NCBI GenBank assembly: GCA_029449235.1 | Contig: JANATG010000009.1 | Span: 1-64,000 of the forward strand | Length of the DNA: 64,000 nucleotides | Direction: 5' to 3' | Source of the DNA: Linnemannia schmuckeri | Taxonomy: Eukaryota; Mortierellomycota; Mortierellomycetes; Mortierellales; Mortierellaceae | Shown: piece by piece, positions 1-7,927 of the stretch | Numbering within the stretch: the first letter of the stretch is position 1 | Layout: every line of letters starts with the position of its first letter | Notes under the pieces: generated by a model | Seen by the model: only the letters and a program-made list of their open reading frames with translations | What the model was told of the DNA's origin: nothing | Databases searched by the model: none | Program-made: the position numbers and the translations under genes

Positions 1-556
1 TTTCGGCGTGTCGTTCTGTCATGGCAAAGAGATCGTTGAGAGGGAGGGCACGGTGGGTCATTGTAACCTCAACCATTTGTCGAAGGAGGGAGGGAAGACC
101 ATGAAGAAAGGCGGAGCGAAGCATATCCTCCATGGCGGGATGCTGGGGGGTAGGATAGTAGCCGGTAAGGAGGAGATGGTACTGCCGCGCTAGAGTGATA
201 TAGTCGGAGGCGTTGTCGTATGTGAATTTACCTGTCATGCCCATTGACATAACAAGGTGGATAAGGTGATCTTTGAAATTAGCGGGGCTGTATTCCTTTT
301 TAAGAAGCTCTGCAAATTGTGAAAAGGAGAGGGGGTTGACAAATTGAGGAGACTGCAGACGCCACCACGCGATCACCTTCGCGCCAGCAAAAGCAAGAGT
401 GGTGTGAATTTGATCTGCAGGGGGAATGTGAGCACCTTCAAAGAATAACTCCATTCCATCAATAAACTCCATAATGGCAAATCCATCACGGACATTGGTA
501 AAGGGTTTAGGATGGGGGTAACGAAAGTTGGGGGCGGGAGTGGTGTCGTTGGACAT
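1..556 (-). CDS. Retrotransposon Gag, 5' part (element C), runs off window
   Basis: An open frame of 185 codons starts with ATG at 556 and continues past the left edge without a stop. The start reads MSNDTTPAPNFRYPHPKPF. The body has the look of a Ty3-type Gag (retrotrans_gag) domain: a WW pair in AKVIAWWRLQSP near residue 68, then FAELLKKEYSP, and a helical stretch MLRSAFLHGLPSLLRQ near residue 150. It differs clearly in sequence from the Gag of element B downstream but has the same layout. A leader of about 150 bases separates it from the primer-binding site at 703-717 and the LTR at 718-920. Gag forms the virus-like particle of the retrotransposon. Family assignment is by pattern only; the element's pol lies outside the window. 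Confidence 0.75.
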   Translation of the reverse strand, partial: MSNDTTPAPNFRYPHPKPFTNVRDGFAIMEFIDGMELFFEGAHIPPADQIHTTLAFAGAKVIAWWRLQSPQFVNPLSFSQFAELLKKEYSPANFKDHLIHLVMSMGMTGKFTYDNASDYITLARQYHLLLTGYYPTPQHPAMEDMLRSAFLHGLPSLLRQMVEVTMTHRALPLNDLFAMTERHAE

Positions 557-717
557 GGTGAGTTGAGAGAAGTAGGAGGAGAGATCGAAGAAGGCCAGTG
601 TGATGCAGAAAAAAAAATTTATATGAAAAGTTTAACAAAGAGAGAAACAGTGACGTAAAAAGAGAAAACCAGTGAGGGGTGACTTGAGGCAGTGAATCGA
701 GGGAACCTTTGCTACCA

Positions 718-920
718 TGCAACAGCAGAAGGTAGGACCAGTGAAAGCAGGGACAAGAGACGAGGATTGAAGCAGTGATGATTGATGTTATTACTACGGT
801 ACATCTATATATACAAGGGAGTAACTAGGTTTCTAGGTCTAGTATCATAGAAGAGTCAGAGGTGAATAAGAGTGATGAGAAATGACTAACTAAGGTGGAC
901 TTTAAACCTAATATGTTGCA
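718..920 (-). repeat. 5' LTR of element C (203 bp)
   Basis: Begins TGCAAC and ends GTTGCA, the same 6-base inverted termini as the 98-bp LTRs at 3363-3460 and 4726-4823, but with unrelated interior sequence. It carries a TATA-like run (TATATATA near 810-820) that would drive minus-strand transcription into the gag at 1-556. Immediately downstream on the minus strand (703-717) is TGGTAGCAAAGGTTC, a primer-binding site starting with the usual TGG. The outer flank, gggtg at 921-925, is the expected first copy of a 5-base target duplication inside the pol gene of element B. The matching second copy would lie left of the window. Confidence 0.85.
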
Positions 921-2227
921 GGGTGTCTGTTCTTCCTGGTAATCCTGTTCAGACCGCGGTAATCCACACACATACGCAGGGTGCCATCCTTTTTCCGAAC
1001 AAAGAGTACTGGGGCGCCATAGGGTGATGTGCTGGGCTTGATGAATTTTTTCGCAAGTAGATCGTCAAGTTGCTTCCTGAGTTCGTCGAGTTCTGCGATT
1101 GAGAGGTGAATGACTGGTTTGAAGGGTGGATCGGCTGTTGGGTCTGTCTCAATTTTCATGGCATCGCCTCGGTCTGGTGGAAGGCCGCTCGGGAGTGTAT
1201 CGGGGAACACATCCTTAAACTCGTCTTCAACGATGGCTCTGATCTCAGGCGTCATAGCTGGGCGTTTGGGTGGTGCTGATGCGTCCTTGTCTTTGTTGTC
1301 CTTGTCCTTCTGCAGATCCTTGGAAGATTTGACCAGTGCCAAGAATACGTCGGAGCCGGGGAGGGTGGCCATGGTGTGAAAGTGTAGATGGGTAAGGAGG
1401 CGGCCACCGGTGCGGGTTTGAATATTATTTGATTTGAATCCAGTACAGTCCCACTCGATGGCTGTGTTGTTGTGGTTGAAGTGGAGAGCATTGGTGCGCC
1501 AGTTGATTTGTGGGTTGATGTGAGTAAGCCATGGTTTGCCCAGGATAAGGTCGTATTTTTTGAGTGGGTACAGGATTGGGTTGAGGTTGTCAGTGTATCC
1601 TTTGCGTTCGATGGTGATGTTGACCATATGGTTGGTAATAGAAGATGAGCCGTCGGGGAGAAGAACAGGGATGGGGTTGATGACGGTTCGAGGCAAGTTG
1701 TTTTTCTTTTGAAAGGATGTGCTGATTACATTACCTTCAGCACCGCCATCGATCAGCACGCGAGCCGGGAAGCCACTGACAAGGCAGTTAAAAGTGAGCA
1801 ATTGACGCTCAGCCTCAGCGATAGAAAATGAACAGAGACGCAATTGCTTTTGTCTCCGTCTTCTCAACTGTCGCTTTGTAGGCGGTGTGGTCGACACAAC
1901 AGGGGTATCCAGGTCCAGGTCTGGTCCATCTGAGGTTCTAGACACAAGGTGGGACGAGTCAAACGTTGAGGTCTGGTCCAGTGAAGGTGCCAGAGTGGGG
2001 GGGGAGTGAGTATCACGATTTGAGTTTGTAATCTGAGTTTGGTTGCTAATCTTATTAACTGAGCGATCTGGCAACTTTATTTCATTTTTTTCTTTTCTAC
2101 TTAACTCTGGGGTGTGATCACTCCCTTCACCACTGGGGCAAAGAGAGGGGATTTCAGCAACTGGGTCCTGGACTGCACCTAGTTGCTGGGGGCATTTCCC
2201 GACTGGTCTGTTGGGAGATTGCCCACG
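921..2227 (-). CDS. Pol, N-terminal part: aspartic protease and start of reverse transcriptase (element B), interrupted
   Basis: This frame is open from just after a TAA at 2228-2230 and overlaps the end of gag by about 50 bases in the -1 frame. It has no good ATG of its own, so it is probably translated by frameshifting from gag. A retropepsin-like motif VLIDGGAEGNVIS is visible about a third of the way in; the active-site triad is DGG rather than the common DSG or DTG. Near the end is the first conserved block of Ty3-type reverse transcriptase, PYGAPVLFVRKKDGTLRMCV followed by DYRGLN. Reading is cut at RKNRHP, where the LTR of element C begins at 920; the few residues after that are LTR-derived. 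The catalytic YxDD block, RNase H and integrase are absent from the window. Confidence 0.85.
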
Positions 2228-3363
2228 TTAGCAATATTATTGACGGTCTGGGCCCTGGGTGAGCGGTTGGTGTTGCGGTTTTTTCCACAGTCCCAAGAGT
2301 AGTGTCCAGCATTGATTCGACGGCACTTGAAGCATCCGTTGTTGTCCTGCAGATATTTCTTTTCATCGTCGGTAAGGCGGGCAAGGCGTGGTTGGGATTG
2401 TTGATTGTTGAATTGGGTTGTCATGGCGTGGACGGCAATGGTAAGGGACTGGACCGAGGCCATAAGGGCGCGGGTGGTGGGGTCGAGGCTGATGTTATCG
2501 ATTTCCATTGCCATTGGGTCAAAAGCTGGGGGTGCTGGGTTTGAGCTGGTGGTTGGAGTGTGAGAGCGCATGCTATTCATAGCCTTGGCAAACATACCCT
2601 TTATGGCTCCTTTGGGGCCAAAAGCATAGATGGTGTCAAATCCTTCAGCCTTGGAACACATATCAAAAAAGGTGTTGTTGGGGTTAGATACCTGATCGGT
2701 CTGAAGCAGCTGTCTCAGATCGTCGGGGCAGCCTTGGAGAAAAACAACTCTGACGGTGGCTTCGAGAAACACGCGACCAGTGGGATCTTCCGCGAGCAAG
2801 ATGTTCATGTAGAGGCGGATGCGGGTAAGGTACTCGGCCAGGTTGGTGGTAAGCTTGGCATTGAGAAGAAGGCCGCGAACTTGCTCGAGAAATCCATCAG
2901 GCATGTATGCCTTCTTGAACAGGGTTGTAAAGGTGGAGTACTCGCAGGTGTCGTCGATGTTAAGTGATTCCCACCAGAGGAGAGAGGTTTGGTTGAGGAG
3001 GTTGACGGCATGGATGGTGCGTTTTCTGTCGGGTACGTTCTTCATGGTAAAGTAGCGTTGCACCTCTTTCAGCCAGGCGAGGCATTTGAAGCCATCGCGA
3101 GTGCCGTCGTACTTGGCGGGTTTGGAGGTTGTGTCAAGTTCAATGATGGTGGCGAGGTTGTCGTCGGTCATGATGGTGAGTTCCGATAAAAAGTCAGTGA
3201 TAAAATACGTGTTGATGGGTGGAAGACAGGGTGAGGGGATGGAGGAGGTGCTAGGTGAGGTTTCTGGGGAGCTGGAGGAGTCTGGGGTTTGTGCTGGGTG
3301 TTCTGGGGGTTGTGCTGAGTGTTCTGGGGTCTTGTTGGTGGAATTGTGAACCTTTGCTACCAT
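2179..3363 (-). CDS. Gag polyprotein of Ty3-like element B
   Basis: 394 codons, ending at TAG 2179-2181. The first in-frame ATG (3363) straddles the LTR/primer-binding-site junction. An alternative start is Met65 at 3171 (MTDDNLATIIEL), which fits better with the start of the related Gag of element C. A retrotransposon Gag domain spans roughly residues 80-270 (WLKEVQRYFTM, LLWWESL). It is followed by a zinc knuckle CFKCRRINAGHYSWDC near residues 343-358, with spacing CX2CX6HX4C, longer than the usual CX2CX4HX4C. A fragment of a second copy lies at 4269-4726. A slippery heptamer near the stop links it to pol. Gag packages element RNA in cytoplasmic particles. Confidence 0.85.
   Translation of the reverse strand: MVAKVHNSTNKTPEHSAQPPEHPAQTPDSSSSPETSPSTSSIPSPCLPPINTYFITDFLSELTIMTDDNLATIIELDTTSKPAKYDGTRDGFKCLAWLKEVQRYFTMKNVPDRKRTIHAVNLLNQTSLLWWESLNIDDTCEYSTFTTLFKKAYMPDGFLEQVRGLLLNAKLTTNLAEYLTRIRLYMNILLAEDPTGRVFLEATVRVVFLQGCPDDLRQLLQTDQVSNPNNTFFDMCSKAEGFDTIYAFGPKGAIKGMFAKAMNSMRSHTPTTSSNPAPPAFDPMAMEIDNISLDPTTRALMASVQSLTIAVHAMTTQFNNQQSQPRLARLTDDEKKYLQDNNGCFKCRRINAGHYSWDCGKNRNTNRSPRAQTVNNIANVGNLPTDQSGNAPSN
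2194..2200 (-). promoter_or_regulatory. Candidate -1 ribosomal frameshift heptamer GGGAAAT
   Basis: The minus-strand heptamer reads G GGA AAT in the gag frame, exactly the X XXY YYZ phase needed for simultaneous -1 slippage. It sits about four codons before the gag stop, inside the region where gag and pol overlap (2179-2227). Slippage here would lead straight into the open pol frame. A downstream pairing element was not worked out. Confidence 0.7.
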
Positions 3364-3460
3364 GCAACTTTTGTAAGGAGTGGAAGGAAGAGATGTCTTT
3401 GTATTTTGGTAATAGTTGTCTATTTATCTAATTAAGGTAATCGGGGGTCCAATCGTTGCA
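3363..3460 (-). repeat. 5' LTR of element B (98 bp)
   Basis: Ends are TGCAAC and GTTGCA. It is nearly identical to 4726-4823, and the two copies stop matching exactly at their outer ends: ccatcggag here against ccgtgctaa in the other copy. On the inner side the primer-binding site TGGTAGCAAAGGTTC (3348-3362) follows directly. At 98 bp it is very short for a Ty3-type LTR. Confidence 0.8.
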
Positions 3461-3936
3461 CCATCGGAGCAAATCCTGTTGATCTTGCACTCATCCGACC
3501 AGACAACACGCTTCCAGTCATCGACAGTCCACTCCTTATACTTTTTGACAAATATTTTGCGTCCTTCAATATGCTGTGGTTTGAGTGCTGGTCGCTTGAC
3601 TTTTCTTTTGGCAATTAATCCTGCTTCTTTGAGTCTCCGTCGAATAGTTGCTGTTGAAACTGGGGCTGGAAGAAGCTTGTTGGCCTTGTCCTTGGCTTCT
3701 TTTGGAGTTCTAAGAGATCCTCGCATCATGTTAAGCTTGAGATACTCAACCGTTCCGGCTTGGACCTTCCTTGGGCAACCTCCTTTGTTGACTGGCATAT
3801 TTTCTTTGTTGCTGGCGTGGATTTTGGAGGCCATGGATTTGGATATGTTGAGTTGTTGGGCCGTTTTTCTTGTTGAAGTTCCTGCAGCCATTAGCCTTAT
3901 AGCTTTCCTAACAACGTGTTTTGGGATGGGCTTCAT
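3461..3936 (-). CDS. Tc1/mariner transposase, N-terminal fragment
   Basis: Starts at ATG 3936 (MKPIPKHVVRKAIRLMAAG). The first 110 residues form two helix-turn-helix units of the Tc1 DNA-binding type: TRKTAQQLNISKSMASKI, then STATIRRRLKEAGL after a GGCPRK linker. The sequence VVWSDECKINRICSDG near residue 150 carries the first catalytic aspartate of the DDE/D domain (WSDE). Directly after SDG the frame runs into the LTR of element B and stops, so the second and third catalytic acids are missing. The stretch 3937-3975 is also open, but its peptide looks like translated leader. It is a dead fragment unless the remainder left of the window is spliced or excised, which is not expected. Confidence 0.8.
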
Positions 3937-4055
3937 TTTTATTATATAGAAGGGGAAGAAGGTGAAGAAGGACAATATGTAACAAAAAAGATGGTGTAGG
4001 CATTGTATTTTTTTACAATCAACGTCCTTGATTCTAATTCCATTATTTTGAGGTC

Positions 4056-4262
4056 AAGTTCCAAAACTGCCCACATGAGATGATGCTAGAAAATAAATCA
4101 TAGAAAAGTCTTTAATGTCACTATCGGTTTCATATTTGGGTATCATGTACACTGGTATAAAGAGTCTATGTACATGTAGCGCTGATGTTGTCAAAGCACT
4201 TTATTTGTTGCGGTAATAAAGATAAAAGAAAAATATTTTAAACATGTGGGCAGTTTTGGAAC
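4056..4262. repeat. 20-base inverted repeat pair upstream of the transposase
   Basis: GTTCCAAAACTGCCCACATG at about 4057-4076 is matched by its reverse complement at 4243-4262. The right copy is the terminal repeat of element D. The left copy lies inside the element, 120 bases before the transposase start, and faces the other way. The pair could fold into a hairpin with a loop of about 165 bases, or could mark a small MITE-like piece. Confidence 0.75.
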
Positions 4263-4268
4263 ATAGTG

Positions 4269-4726
4269 TATACCTTCTTGAACAGGGTTGTAAAGGTGGA
4301 GTACTCGCAGGTGTCGTCGATGTTAAGTGATTCCCACCAGAGGAGAGGGGTTTGGTTGAGGAGGTTGACGGCATGGATGGTGCGTTTTCTATCGGGTACG
4401 TTCTTTATGGTAAAGTAGCATTGCACCTCTTTCAGCCAGGCGAGGCATTTGAAGCCATTGCGGGTGCCATCGTACTTGGCGGGTTTGGAGGTTGTGTCAA
4501 GTTCAATGATGGTGGCGAGGTTGTTGTCGGTCATGATGGTGAGTTCCGATAAAAAGTCAGTGATAAAATACGTGTTGATGGGTGGAAGACAGGGTGAGGG
4601 GATGGAGAAGGTGCTAGGTGAGGTTTCTGGAGAGCTGGAGGAGTCTGGGGTTTGTGCTGGGTGTTCTGGGGGTTGTGCTGAGTGTTCTGGGGTCTTGTTG
4701 GTGGAATTGTGAACCTTTGCTACCAT
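4269..4726 (-). pseudogene. Gag fragment of Ty3-like element A, interrupted by element D
   Basis: About 150 codons closely match the first 150 codons of the gag at 2179-3363, with a handful of substitutions (for example DDNLATI to DNNLATI). The match ends at FTTLFKKVYT, precisely at the TA where the Tc1-like element begins. The rest of gag and pol should resume left of the window if the nest is intact. No function is expected. Confidence 0.85.
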
Positions 4727-4823
4727 GCAACTTTTGTAAGGAGTGGAAGGAAGAGATGTCTTTGTATTTTGGTAATAGTTGTCTATTTATCTAATTAAGG
4801 TAATCGGGGGTTCAATCGTTGCA
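4726..4823 (-). repeat. 5' LTR of element A (98 bp)
   Basis: Same TGCAAC/GTTGCA termini and nearly the same sequence as 3363-3460, followed on the inner side by the same primer-binding site at 4711-4725. Outer flank on the + strand is ccgtg at 4824-4828. Confidence 0.8.
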
Positions 4824-5233
4824 CCGTGCTAAACCCATGTAAAATTTTACATGGAAATCATTCGCCACATATGGCGATCCAATTAAGTGATCAACCAGAT
4901 TCAGGCATTTCGATTCCGGCGATGATCCAATGTCGGTCCATGCAAAAAAAGGCAAGCGGTGATGAATGAGGTTACGAATCAAGAGAATGAATGGCAGGAA
5001 TCTGGGGGCCGACTGGAACATTGGCGAATGAGCATTTCAAAAAACAAGTCGAAATCGCATTTTGGTTGATCAGTTGATTGGAGCACTTTAAAATATGTCA
5101 AGCAGAAAACCCGATGGATTTGCTTTGCAAAGCCGTAACTTTTAGGGTTAGTTGAATAAGAGTAGTGGATCATGTATTCACTGCCGTACAATAGTTATAA
5201 GACGTAAAAAATGAAGAAAAGCAATTGATGGCA
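4824..5233. other. Non-coding stretch with a 20-base perfect palindrome
   Basis: No gene is visible. A perfect 20-base palindrome, CCATGTAAAATTTTACATGG, lies at 4835-4854, and a short hairpin, TCGCCA-CATA-TGGCGA, at 4862-4877. Both lie just outside the LTR of element A. They may be a remnant end of another transposon. Confidence 0.5.
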
Positions 5234-5581
5234 TCTAGTCAAAAAATTGTTGCAATAACTTTCCTATATATACCTAGCATGTTCTCCATGACAAATGAAG
5301 ATAACGCGTTCAAACTTTTATTGAAGTAGATCAGAGAGTATGGGCTTTATTTTATGCTAAAAGAACAGACCATGTTACCTAGATAAAGAGTACTGAAAAA
5401 AAATAAAAACGCAAAAATAAAAAAACATTGCAACAATTTTTTGACCAACTGTAGCGTTCCTGGATGAATGGGCTTTCTTTAGTATTAGAAGGGCTGGATA
5501 GGCGAGATAGAGAAGTTATCTTGAAAAATAAGAAAAAAGAAAAAATGTAAAAACACTGCAACAATTTTTTGACCTAGTGTA
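5234..5581. mobile_element. MITE-like element with Tc1-type inverted and direct repeats
   Basis: The core GTCAAAAAATTGTTGCA occurs at 5238-5254. Its reverse complement occurs twice on the right, at about 5429-5445 and 5557-5573, the last ending gacctagtg followed by TA. One repeat on the left and two direct repeats on the right resemble the IR/DR layout of some Tc1/mariner elements. There is no coding capacity, so it would depend on a transposase elsewhere. The left boundary lacks a clear TA. Confidence 0.6.
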
Positions 5582-5584
5582 CCA

Positions 5585-5914
5585 TGTAATAGCAACAGAG
5601 CAAGCGAGTGTGAATATGGAGATAGGAAGAAACAAGGATGGCAGAGGGAATAAGGAAATACTAGAGACGAGAAGGAAAGGCTAGAAATGAATGATGTTTA
5701 TTATACAGGAAAGCTAGGGTATTTATATATGCTAGGTTATGGGCTTCAGGATGGTGGTGATGTGGTTAGGTAGTGATGTGGATAGATGGGGTGGTGGATA
5801 GATGGGGCGGTGGATAGATGGGGTGGTGGTTAGATGAGAAGGGCGGTTAGATGAAGGGTGGTTAGGTAGGAAGCGCGACCACGAGGTAGGAGAGCTGTTT
5901 ATGATACTATCACA
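5585..5914 (+). repeat. Solo LTR, family 2, copy 1 (330 bp)
   Basis: Starts TGTAATAG and ends CTATCACA and aligns along its whole length with 47847-48162. It contains a TATA-like run (gtatttatatatgctagg) and an internal minisatellite of about 16 bases (gtggatagatggggyg) with one more unit than the other copy. No direct repeat flanks it: tacca on the left against gcagc on the right. It therefore probably arose by recombination between different insertions, or its flank has been rearranged. Orientation is arbitrary, by TG to CA reading and position of the TATA run. Confidence 0.85.
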
Positions 5915-7036
5915 GCAGCTTCGAACTCACTTTGGGCGACATAGCTGAGGGAAGGTGCGGGAGATTGGTTTTTTTTTTTTTTTTTTTTTTTTTTTTCGAA
6001 AGTGACCTATTGGCGATTTTTGTTTATTTTTCAGTCTTAAGAGTCACGTGCAGTTGTTCAAAAGTGACCTTTTCAAATGGTCACTTTCCCTCTGGGTCAC
6101 TTATTTCTTATTCACCGAAGAAAGAGATAAAGAAGAAAGAAGAAACAAGACAAAGTCAAAGATGAAGAACACGAACGTGTTCATGGTGCGAATCGGACCA
6201 ACACCTCTGTGATCGTATATCTCTATCTCCTCCATCGTCAAGGTTGATCATTAAGTGAGACTGATAGTGCTCGTTTGTCTTACCCACATCTATTTTGCCC
6301 CTTCTTTACTTTTCTTCCCTTTCATTTCTTTCTCTCTTCTGTAACCATTTGCTAGTAATAGTAACCAGCAGTGCGAAAAGAACAGCAGGCAGAGGAGAAA
6401 GAAAATCGTCTTTGAGCGGCACTTGTCTTGACTTGACGGAGCTATTTCTTTTTTTGTGTTTTTGCGTGAATGCATCTCAAAGCAAGCAATATTTTCTTTT
6501 GTCATGGCATGCCGTATTACTTTTTTTATCATATGGCCCATCGTTCTTTGTCATGCGTAGGATGGCGGGTTGGACAAAAATGATCAAGGCGGATGTCTCT
6601 TTCGCAATGCTAAATCATCCGACCATAGCCAGTAAATCATTTCTGATCATGATTGGTGAATGCACGGAAAGAATATGGGCCGAGAGTGGGAATCAACTCT
6701 CCTCCGCGGTCTCTTCTCCTTTTGTCGGCCGCTTTTTTATTCCTTCTTTATTTTACTCTTACTTGCCCTTCCTTTCTATCATCTTTCTTTCTTCCTTTTT
6801 CTTTCCACACCCTTCCCTTTCATATTGTTTGTTTCTTGTTCTTTTTGTTGTACCCAACACCGTTTTCCAGGCACAAAAACAACAAAGTTGGTGTTTGCGC
6901 CTTGTTGCGTCAACACCTTTGGAAAGAATCTGCAAGTGCATGCACATGGTGGATGAACATAGGCTACTTTATTTTGCATACACAGCAGACTGTGGTTGTA
7001 GTACTGTAAATTCATTTTTTTTCATTGTAAATGAGC

Positions 7037-7079
<43 letters not shown>

Positions 7080-7927
7080 GGGGTGGCTGACGCAATCCTA
7101 GAAACCTTTCTCATCTCCTATGCTAATGTACGCGACCAAAATAAGAGTTGACTCCTCTTTGCGCTGTGACAGCTGAGTGCCGGAATGAGACTCTGGGTAG
7201 TGCTGTGTCTGTCGTCTCCTACGATTCGTAAATGGTCTTTGCACCTTTTTTCAAGCATACTCTACCCAGCACCACGTTCCCTCCCAGGAAAAAAATACTT
7301 GATAACTATTTGTTCTCAGGCGAAAAAAAAAAAAAAAAAAGAAAAAAAAAGAGTATTAACACGCATGAAACAGTAGCAAGAATGGCGGATCAAAATATTG
7401 ACGATGGTGCTTACAATGCTTCTTTGTCTTGGTCTATATGGATCTAACAATGTTAGTACTAAGCAGTCAGGTTTTTGGCATGTATCTTTGCTTTGAAGCG
7501 TCCTTTGTCTCCTCTAAATGCTCTATTGGACGATCAATCATCATGATTAAAATATACTAATAACAAACGTCCTGCTGTGGTATTACAACAGCGAAAGTCT
7601 GTTTGCGCTTGTGTTTTTTGTTTTTTTGTGTGTGTTCATTTGAAGAACATGTACCAAGAAATTACTTTTTTTTCGTATTTTTTTTTCCTTTCGCAAGGCA
7701 AAGTCAACGCATTGGATGATCTGAAAGCAGCAAACATGAAATGGCATCCAACGGACGGGTAACACATCCACTCCTCTGTAGGCGCAAAATATTATTTCTT
7801 GCTTTTTTTTTTTTTTTTTGATACAAATGCAAAGTGAGAAAGAAGACAAAGTCAGGTTGGGGGTCTGGATAGCATAATTACATTGGACAAAAAGAAGTAA
7901 AAAGCAAGACGATACTAGATTGACATC
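5915..7927. other. Gene-free region with homopolymer tracts
   Basis: No convincing gene. Open frames here are low-complexity translations of pyrimidine-rich DNA. Notable are a T tract at about 5969-5996, an A tract at 7039-7076 and shorter A runs near 7322. The motif aaagtgacc or its complement occurs four times between 5999 and 6105. Confidence 0.6.

Larger units (their letters stand above)
921..3460 (-). mobile_element. Ty3-like LTR retrotransposon (element B), 5' two thirds
   Basis: Contains, in minus-strand order, a 98-bp LTR (3363-3460), a primer-binding site (3348-3362), gag (3363-2179), and pol in the -1 frame (2227-921) with an aspartic protease and the start of reverse transcriptase. 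It is cut off at 921 by the LTR of element C. Its outer LTR edge abuts the middle of a Tc1/mariner-like transposase at 3461, so B inserted there. The first flanking bases, ccatc at 3461-3465, should be repeated beyond B's missing 3' LTR. Gag and pol show no internal stops, which suggests a fairly recent insertion. Confidence 0.85.
3461..4268 (-). mobile_element. Tc1/mariner-like DNA transposon (element D), 5' part
   Basis: The right end reads, on the minus strand, TA then CACTATGTTCCAAAACTG. It sits at a TA (4269-4270) inside a gag copy that is otherwise colinear with the gag of element B. The element contains the N-terminal part of a Tc1-family transposase and is broken at 3461 by the LTR of element B. 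The right-end inverted repeat occurs a second time, in opposite orientation, at 4056-4076. The left end and the remainder of the transposase are not in the window. Confidence 0.75.

Noticed and set aside
4801..4825. tRNA-like 3' half (gggttcaatcgttgcacc)
   Set aside because: It looks like a T-loop followed by an acceptor end, but the T-stem does not pair, and the block is the outer end of the 98-bp LTR.
6295..7101. 268-codon plus-strand open frame
   Set aside because: Its composition is that of pyrimidine-rich DNA plus a poly-Lys end from an A tract; no domain and no plausible codon pattern.
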